Shown here in pieces: positions 5,825 to 9,243 of a stretch of 9,243 bases of DNA. The translations under genes and the position numbers were made by a program. The notes beneath the pieces are model-generated. The model saw only the letters and a program-made list of their open reading frames with translations. It did no database searches and was not told where the DNA came from. The DNA lies in NCBI RefSeq assembly GCF_036504375.1, contig NZ_DASXVH010000017.1, forward strand, positions 1 to 9,243, in the 5' to 3' direction. This DNA comes from Novimethylophilus sp036504375. GTDB taxonomy: Bacteria; Pseudomonadota; Gammaproteobacteria; Burkholderiales; Methylophilaceae. The number at the start of each line of letters is the position of its first letter. Positions within the stretch are counted from its first letter, which is position 1.

Positions 5825-6835
5825 TTAAAAATTCAGCACGGCACGGGCCATCTGCCCGCTCCGGCAATCATCCGTAATAAGGCTGCCTTGGTTGCGGGCA
5901 CTGCATATTTCGTATTTCAGTCGCGGATTGCGATGTTCCAGTTGCGGCAACAGCTGCCCGGCTTGCGTCTCGCCGGCGACGACGGCAAATCCGGTCGGCC
6001 CCCATGAACTCTGGCCCGTGCAGTGCACGTCCCGGCTTTCCAGCCAAGCCATGGCTTCACCCACTTCAGGACTGATATAGCGCCCCCCGCCTTGCGCCGG
6101 AGCGAAATGATCGCCGACGATGCGCTGCAGTTCGCTGATCGCCCGGCCAAAACTTTCCAGATCCTGCTCGGCCATGGCCGGCAACGCCTGCACCAACAGC
6201 AGCCTGGCGATATGCGCAGCCTGTGCCGAGGGAAACTCCGGCAACTCGCCGAAAGCCCGGACTTCCTGCTTGCCGTGCACCCCCTGGCTATGAGGGTCGT
6301 ACACCAGCAAGATGCGCCATGCCGCAGGGAAATCCATGCGTGCAACAATCGGCGGAACCTGCGTATCGCGCCCGCGACCGCCGTCCACCAGCAATCCGCC
6401 CTGTTTGAATGCGCCGATCCCGATACCCGACCGCATCCCTCGTCCCGCCAGCACCGCAACCTCGTCCACCGACAGGCCGAGCCCGTGCAAATGCGACAAC
6501 GCCATGCCTACCGCCAGCGCAAGCTGCGTGCCGGAACCCAGTCCGGCATGCTCGGGAATGACTGATGCGATATCGAAATGGGCGCCGCCGCTAAGATTCG
6601 CGCGTTGCGCGAAATGCTCGGCAACCTCCACCAGGCGCTGCGCGCCGCAACCGGTGGCTGAAAAATTCTGCGCCAGGGTCGCGGTGAAGCGAGTCGACGG
6701 CCTGTCCAGCGACAGCCCGATGCTGCCAAACCGCCGGCCCAACCCGCCGTGCAGGTCGACAAACCCCATATGCAGCCGTGCAGTGGTTTCCACCGCGACC
6801 AGCCGCTCTGGCGATGTTTGCATTGCCTGTGTCAT
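5825..6835 (-). CDS. mptG: Beta-ribofuranosylaminobenzene 5'-phosphate (RFAP) synthase
   Basis: RFAP synthase condenses p-aminobenzoate with PRPP, releasing CO2 and pyrophosphate, the first committed step towards the arylamine part of H4MPT. The 336-residue protein belongs to the GHMP-kinase fold: an N-terminal ARLHMGFVDLHG segment, a phosphate-binding loop PEHAGLGSGTQ (94-104), RSGIGIGAFKQGGLLVDGG (135-153) and a C-terminal CTGQSSWGPTGFA (272-284). In Methylobacterium the same gene is called orf4; mptG is the methanogen name. The start is placed at the ATG 6833-6835; no strong Shine-Dalgarno precedes it, and an ATG four codons later is a possible alternative. It is the first gene of the minus-strand C1 block: a good promoter (6865-6893) lies just upstream, predicting a leader of roughly 20-25 nt. 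Confidence 0.93.
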   Translation of the reverse strand: MTQAMQTSPERLVAVETTARLHMGFVDLHGGLGRRFGSIGLSLDRPSTRFTATLAQNFSATGCGAQRLVEVAEHFAQRANLSGGAHFDIASVIPEHAGLGSGTQLALAVGMALSHLHGLGLSVDEVAVLAGRGMRSGIGIGAFKQGGLLVDGGRGRDTQVPPIVARMDFPAAWRILLVYDPHSQGVHGKQEVRAFGELPEFPSAQAAHIARLLLVQALPAMAEQDLESFGRAISELQRIVGDHFAPAQGGGRYISPEVGEAMAWLESRDVHCTGQSSWGPTGFAVVAGETQAGQLLPQLEHRNPRLKYEICSARNQGSLITDDCRSGQMARAVLNF

Positions 6836-6864
6836 GGCACATCAATCAAGCCGAAAGGGCGGGT

Positions 6865-6893
6865 ATTGTAGTCCAGCGCGCGCAAACTTCCAA
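6865..6893 (-). promoter_or_regulatory. Sigma70-like promoter of the mptG-mtdB-mch operon
   Basis: Read on the minus strand: TTGGAA (6888-6893) as -35, a 17-nt spacer and TACAAT (6865-6870) as -10, 4/6 and 5/6 matches to consensus. It lies between the MCP stop and the mptG start and points into mptG. This suggests that the cofactor/C1 operon can be transcribed independently of the MCP. No clear terminator is seen after the MCP gene, so read-through is also possible. Confidence 0.6.
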
Positions 6894-6911
6894 ACGCCGG
6901 ATCCGGGAATC

Positions 6912-8105
6912 TTAAACCTTGAACTTGCGCACCAATTCCTGCAACTGGGCGGCTTGGTCGGACAGGCTCTGCGCGGAAGACGCCGTTTCATGCGCGCTGC
7001 CGGCGGTCTGGTCGGAAATCTGGCTGATGACGCTCATGTTGCCGTTGATTTCCTCAGCCATGCTGCTCTGATCGCGAGCGGCGCTGGCGATTTTCGCATT
7101 CATCTCGTTGATCGTCTTCACCACCTGGGTGATCGAGCCCAATGAAGTGCCGGCCAGTTCGGCTTCGCGTACGCTTTCCTGCGCCCGGTCGCGCTCCTCG
7201 CCCATGACGCGCACCGCATTGCCGGATTCAGTTTGCAGGCGCTCTATCATCTGCTGGATTTCCTGAGTGGACTTCTGCGTACGCTGCGCCAGCGTGCGTA
7301 CCTCGTCGGCCACTACGGCGAAGCCCCGGCCGTGCTCGCCGGCACGAGCCGCCTCGATGGCGGCATTGAGCGCCAGCAGATTGGTCTGCTCGGCGATGCC
7401 CTTGATCACGTCCATCACCATGCCAATGTTGCGGCTCTCGTTCTCCACCACCTGGATCACCGCCATTGATTTCTCGACGTCGCGCGCCAGCGTGTCGATG
7501 GATGCGCCGGCCTTGATGACCACCTCGTGCCCCAATTGCGCCTCGCGGTCGGCGGTCTGCGCCGCTTCGGAAGCGGTCAAGGCATTCTGCGCGACTTCTT
7601 GCACCATGCCTGACATCACCCCCATGGAGGACACCACCTGATGGGTGCGGTTTTTCTGTGCATCCACCCGCTCCAGCGACTGCCGGGTAATCGAAGATAG
7701 CTGATCGGCAGAAGCCGCCAGGCTCAGCGCGGTGGCCGTCACGCTTTCCAGCAAGGTTGCGACGGATTTGCGCGCGCTATCGTATTCATAGGCCATCCAG
7801 CTGAACTCGTCCTTGCCCTCGAGCCTTACTTTATTGGTCAGGTCGCCCTTGGCCATCGAACTCATCGCCTTGACGATGCTATAGGCGCGGTTTCCGGCGT
7901 GATTGCCCAGATAGATGGCCACACTGAACATGATGCCGCAGCCAATCGCAAACAGCACGGCAGCGGCTATCCAGTAGGCGTGCAGATCAAATGGGTAAGA
8001 AATGGCATATACGCCCAACAGCGTCATGGTCACGAAACCGGAAAGTGCTACCACAGCCAGCAGTATCATCTGCTTTTTTAAATTCAAAAGCTTGATAAAA
8101 TTCAT
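6912..8105 (-). CDS. Methyl-accepting chemotaxis protein with minimal periplasmic region
   Basis: A 397-residue chemoreceptor that would signal through CheA and CheW at the inner membrane. Two hydrophobic helices (about 13-35 and 44-66) are joined by only about 8 residues, so there is no periplasmic ligand-binding domain. A HAMP-like linker (about 67-120) leads into a long coiled-coil signalling domain whose conserved tip EQTNLLALNAAIEAARAGE runs from residue 239, followed by RGFAVVADEVRTLA. The protein ends in LVRKFKV with no NWETF-type CheR-tethering pentapeptide. The frame opens with GTG at 8109-8111, but the ATG at 8103-8105 is preferred because GGGGGAG lies about 9 nt upstream. It sits between the H4MPT operon and the divergent fhcB gene. 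Any link to C1 compounds is only suggested by position; a common alternative for this architecture is sensing membrane or energy state. Confidence 0.92.
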   Translation of the reverse strand: MNFIKLLNLKKQMILLAVVALSGFVTMTLLGVYAISYPFDLHAYWIAAAVLFAIGCGIMFSVAIYLGNHAGNRAYSIVKAMSSMAKGDLTNKVRLEGKDEFSWMAYEYDSARKSVATLLESVTATALSLAASADQLSSITRQSLERVDAQKNRTHQVVSSMGVMSGMVQEVAQNALTASEAAQTADREAQLGHEVVIKAGASIDTLARDVEKSMAVIQVVENESRNIGMVMDVIKGIAEQTNLLALNAAIEAARAGEHGRGFAVVADEVRTLAQRTQKSTQEIQQMIERLQTESGNAVRVMGEERDRAQESVREAELAGTSLGSITQVVKTINEMNAKIASAARDQSSMAEEINGNMSVISQISDQTAGSAHETASSAQSLSDQAAQLQELVRKFKV

Positions 8106-8250
8106 TGTCACTCTCTCCCCCGGATTTTGGTCTATCCTGCCTCAGGACTGTAATGTCCATTTTCGAGCAATCGTGACCCATTTTGCCTTGTTGCGCAATA
8201 TGTCGTCCGCAATAATCCATTATGCATATCCGTTTTGCCTAAGTATGGCC

Positions 8251-8273
8251 GGCGTCAAATCGGTCTTGACGCC
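8251..8273. promoter_or_regulatory. Perfect 8-bp palindrome overlapping the fhcB -35 box
   Basis: GGCGTCAA (8251-8258) and TTGACGCC (8266-8273) are perfect inverted copies separated by 7 nt, a total of 23 bp. The right arm contains the whole -35 hexamer TTGACG (8266-8271). Size and placement fit the operator of a dimeric regulator acting on fhcB. The regulator is not identifiable from this window. Confidence 0.5.
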
Positions 8274-8294
8274 ATATATAATTCACACGATAAT
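8266..8294 (+). promoter_or_regulatory. Sigma70-like promoter of fhcB
   Basis: TTGACG (8266-8271) as -35, a 17-nt spacer and GATAAT (8289-8294) as -10, each 5/6 matches to consensus. It points to fhcB, with predicted transcription start near 8301 and a leader of about 165 nt. The spacer is AT-rich and contains another TATAAT-like sequence near 8277. Confidence 0.65.
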
Positions 8295-8464
8295 CAAACG
8301 AGTTTTGGTGCCGTTCTGGCCGCGGGCTATTCCATCACCCCCTGTCAGTACTACCGAGGCGCACCCACAGATGTCCTCGCTGCAGTCCAAAGCAACACTT
8401 AACAATGCCTCGCGCCCGTACATCATAATCGGGCTCGACGCATCATTTTGGGGACGAGAGCCGG

Positions 8465-9243
8465 ATGGAGAACTTAGCGCAAGCAGGTGTCGTAGAAAAC
8501 GTCACCTGCCCTTTTTGTGGTCTGTTGTGCGATGACCTCACTATCGAACGGGATGCCGCTGGCAAGCTCAATGTCAGCAAGAACGGCTGCCATAAAAGCG
8601 TGACCTTTTTCGGTCGCGCACCGCACATTCCCTCGCCGCGCATCAGCGGCAAACCTGCCGAGCTCAAGGATGCCGTGGCGAAAGCCGCCGAAATTCTCGG
8701 CCAGGCCAAACACCCTTTGATTGCCGGCCTGGGCACCGAAGTCCAGGGCATGCGTGCCGCGATGAGCCTGGCCGACAAGGCCGGGGCCGCGCTCGACCAT
8801 ATGAATTCGAACGGCTTCATGCGCAACATCCAGGTAGTGCAGAACTCCGGCTGGCAGATCACCACGCTGACCGAAGTGAAGAATCGCGTCGACCTGCTGG
8901 TGATCGTCGGCACCGACATCGTCAGCACTTTCCCGCGCTTCTTCGAACGCCACGTATGGAATGCCGAATCCATGTTCGGTCAGGACACCGCCGCCAGGGA
9001 GATCGTCTACCTCGGTGGTCGCGGCCTCGACACTTCCGCCGGCGTTGCCCCGGACGGACGCAAGCCTGACGTGCTGCCGTGCGACCTGGAACGCCTGCCG
9101 GAAGTCATCTCGGTACTGCGCGCATTGATCGGGGGCAAGAAGCTGCATGCGACCGCAGTGGCCGGCATCGCCGTCAGCGACCTGGAACAACTGGCGCAGC
9201 GCCTCGCTCTAGCCAAGTACAGCGTGGTCACCTGGGCTGCGGC
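8465..9243 (+). CDS. fhcB: Formyltransferase/hydrolase complex subunit B (FhcB), 3' end beyond the window
   Basis: The first 259 codons of FhcB, open to the window edge. Fhc (subunits A-D) transfers the formyl group from formyl-H4MPT to a methanofuran-type cofactor and hydrolyses it to formate. FhcB is homologous to FwdB/FmdB, the Mo/W subunit of archaeal formylmethanofuran dehydrogenase. The N-terminus has CPFCGLLCDD (Cys15, Cys18, Cys22) and Cys42, a likely [4Fe-4S] ligand set. Further family sequence follows: LIAGLGTEVQGMRAAMSLAD, TLTEVKNRVDLLVIVGTD and FPRFFERH. Where I recall a catalytic Cys-His pair in archaeal FwdB, this protein reads NSNGF, fitting the view that FhcB is not a redox enzyme. 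The ATG at 8465-8467 is the first start after an in-frame TAA about 40 nt upstream; GAGAG a few bases before it is a modest ribosome site. The other fhc genes presumably follow to the right. Confidence 0.93.
   Translation, partial: MENLAQAGVVENVTCPFCGLLCDDLTIERDAAGKLNVSKNGCHKSVTFFGRAPHIPSPRISGKPAELKDAVAKAAEILGQAKHPLIAGLGTEVQGMRAAMSLADKAGAALDHMNSNGFMRNIQVVQNSGWQITTLTEVKNRVDLLVIVGTDIVSTFPRFFERHVWNAESMFGQDTAAREIVYLGGRGLDTSAGVAPDGRKPDVLPCDLERLPEVISVLRALIGGKKLHATAVAGIAVSDLEQLAQRLALAKYSVVTWAA

Larger units (their letters stand above)
8106..8464. other. Divergent intergenic region between the MCP gene and fhcB
   Basis: About 360 bp with no convincing gene. The right-facing fhcB promoter and an overlapping palindrome lie at 8251-8294. 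The predicted fhcB leader of about 165 nt (from around 8301) has no riboswitch I can recognise; a GGCTC/GAGCC pair (8432-8436 with 8458-8462) could weakly cover the ribosome site. For the MCP, the minus strand has AT-rich -10-like sequence near 8216-8227 but no good -35 and no clear sigma28 flagellar-type motif. Confidence 0.5.

Noticed and set aside
8432..8462. Hairpin GGCTC/GAGCC covering the fhcB ribosome site
   Set aside because: Only 5 bp with a 21-nt loop; this is expected by chance at this GC content, so it is noted but not claimed as a switch.
8002..8535. Plus-strand frame of 177 codons running from inside the MCP gene through the intergenic region into fhcB
   Set aside because: It overlaps two real genes in the wrong frame, including 23 codons of fhcB, and has no recognisable domain or ribosome site.
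8474..9190. Long open frame of 238 codons on the minus strand opposite fhcB
   Set aside because: It is the antisense shadow of a clearly recognisable FhcB reading frame; its translation has no family features.

Overview
The window looks like part of a chromosome from a betaproteobacterial methylotroph or related C1-oxidising chemolithotroph (Nitrosomonadales-like: moderate-to-high GC and bacterial operon style). This placement is an inference from gene content and protein style, not a database result. The core is a tetrahydromethanopterin (H4MPT)-linked C1 gene island: enzymes that oxidise methylene-H4MPT towards formate, plus enzymes that make the cofactor.

Layout from left to right. Positions 1-222 hold no convincing gene but contain a strong hairpin with a short T-tract and a possible structured element. 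At 223-807 (minus) is a truncated-haemoglobin-like protein with three tandem N-terminal repeats and no His at the expected proximal haem-ligand position. At 906-6835 (minus) lies a compact block, read right to left: beta-RFAP synthase (mptG/orf4 type), mtdB, an ATP-grasp protein, mch, a RimK-type ATP-grasp ligase, and a CitG-like protein. Genes are tightly packed, with short gaps or overlaps, except for a 160-bp gap between mch and the rimK-like gene. That gap carries a large inverted repeat built from 10-bp units. A sigma70-like promoter is visible at 6865-6893.

At 6912-8105 (minus) is a methyl-accepting chemotaxis protein with two membrane helices and almost no periplasmic domain. At 8106-8464 there is a divergent intergenic region with a good sigma70-like promoter facing right and an 8+8 bp palindrome overlapping its -35 box. 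From 8465 to the window edge (plus) runs fhcB, the B subunit of the formyltransferase/hydrolase complex, incomplete at its C-terminus.

How it fits together: MtdB oxidises methylene-H4MPT to methenyl-H4MPT, Mch hydrolyses that to formyl-H4MPT, and the Fhc complex (only FhcB is visible) transfers the formyl group to a methanofuran-type cofactor and releases formate. RFAP synthase makes the first committed pterin-side intermediate from p-aminobenzoate and PRPP. The two ATP-grasp proteins and the CitG-like protein are probably cofactor side-chain enzymes. No primary methanol or methylamine dehydrogenase is in the window, so the C1 source cannot be read from it. No new multi-gene system is evident. 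The most unusual items are the repeat-bearing globin, the inverted repeat covering the rimK-like start region, and the palindrome at the fhcB promoter.
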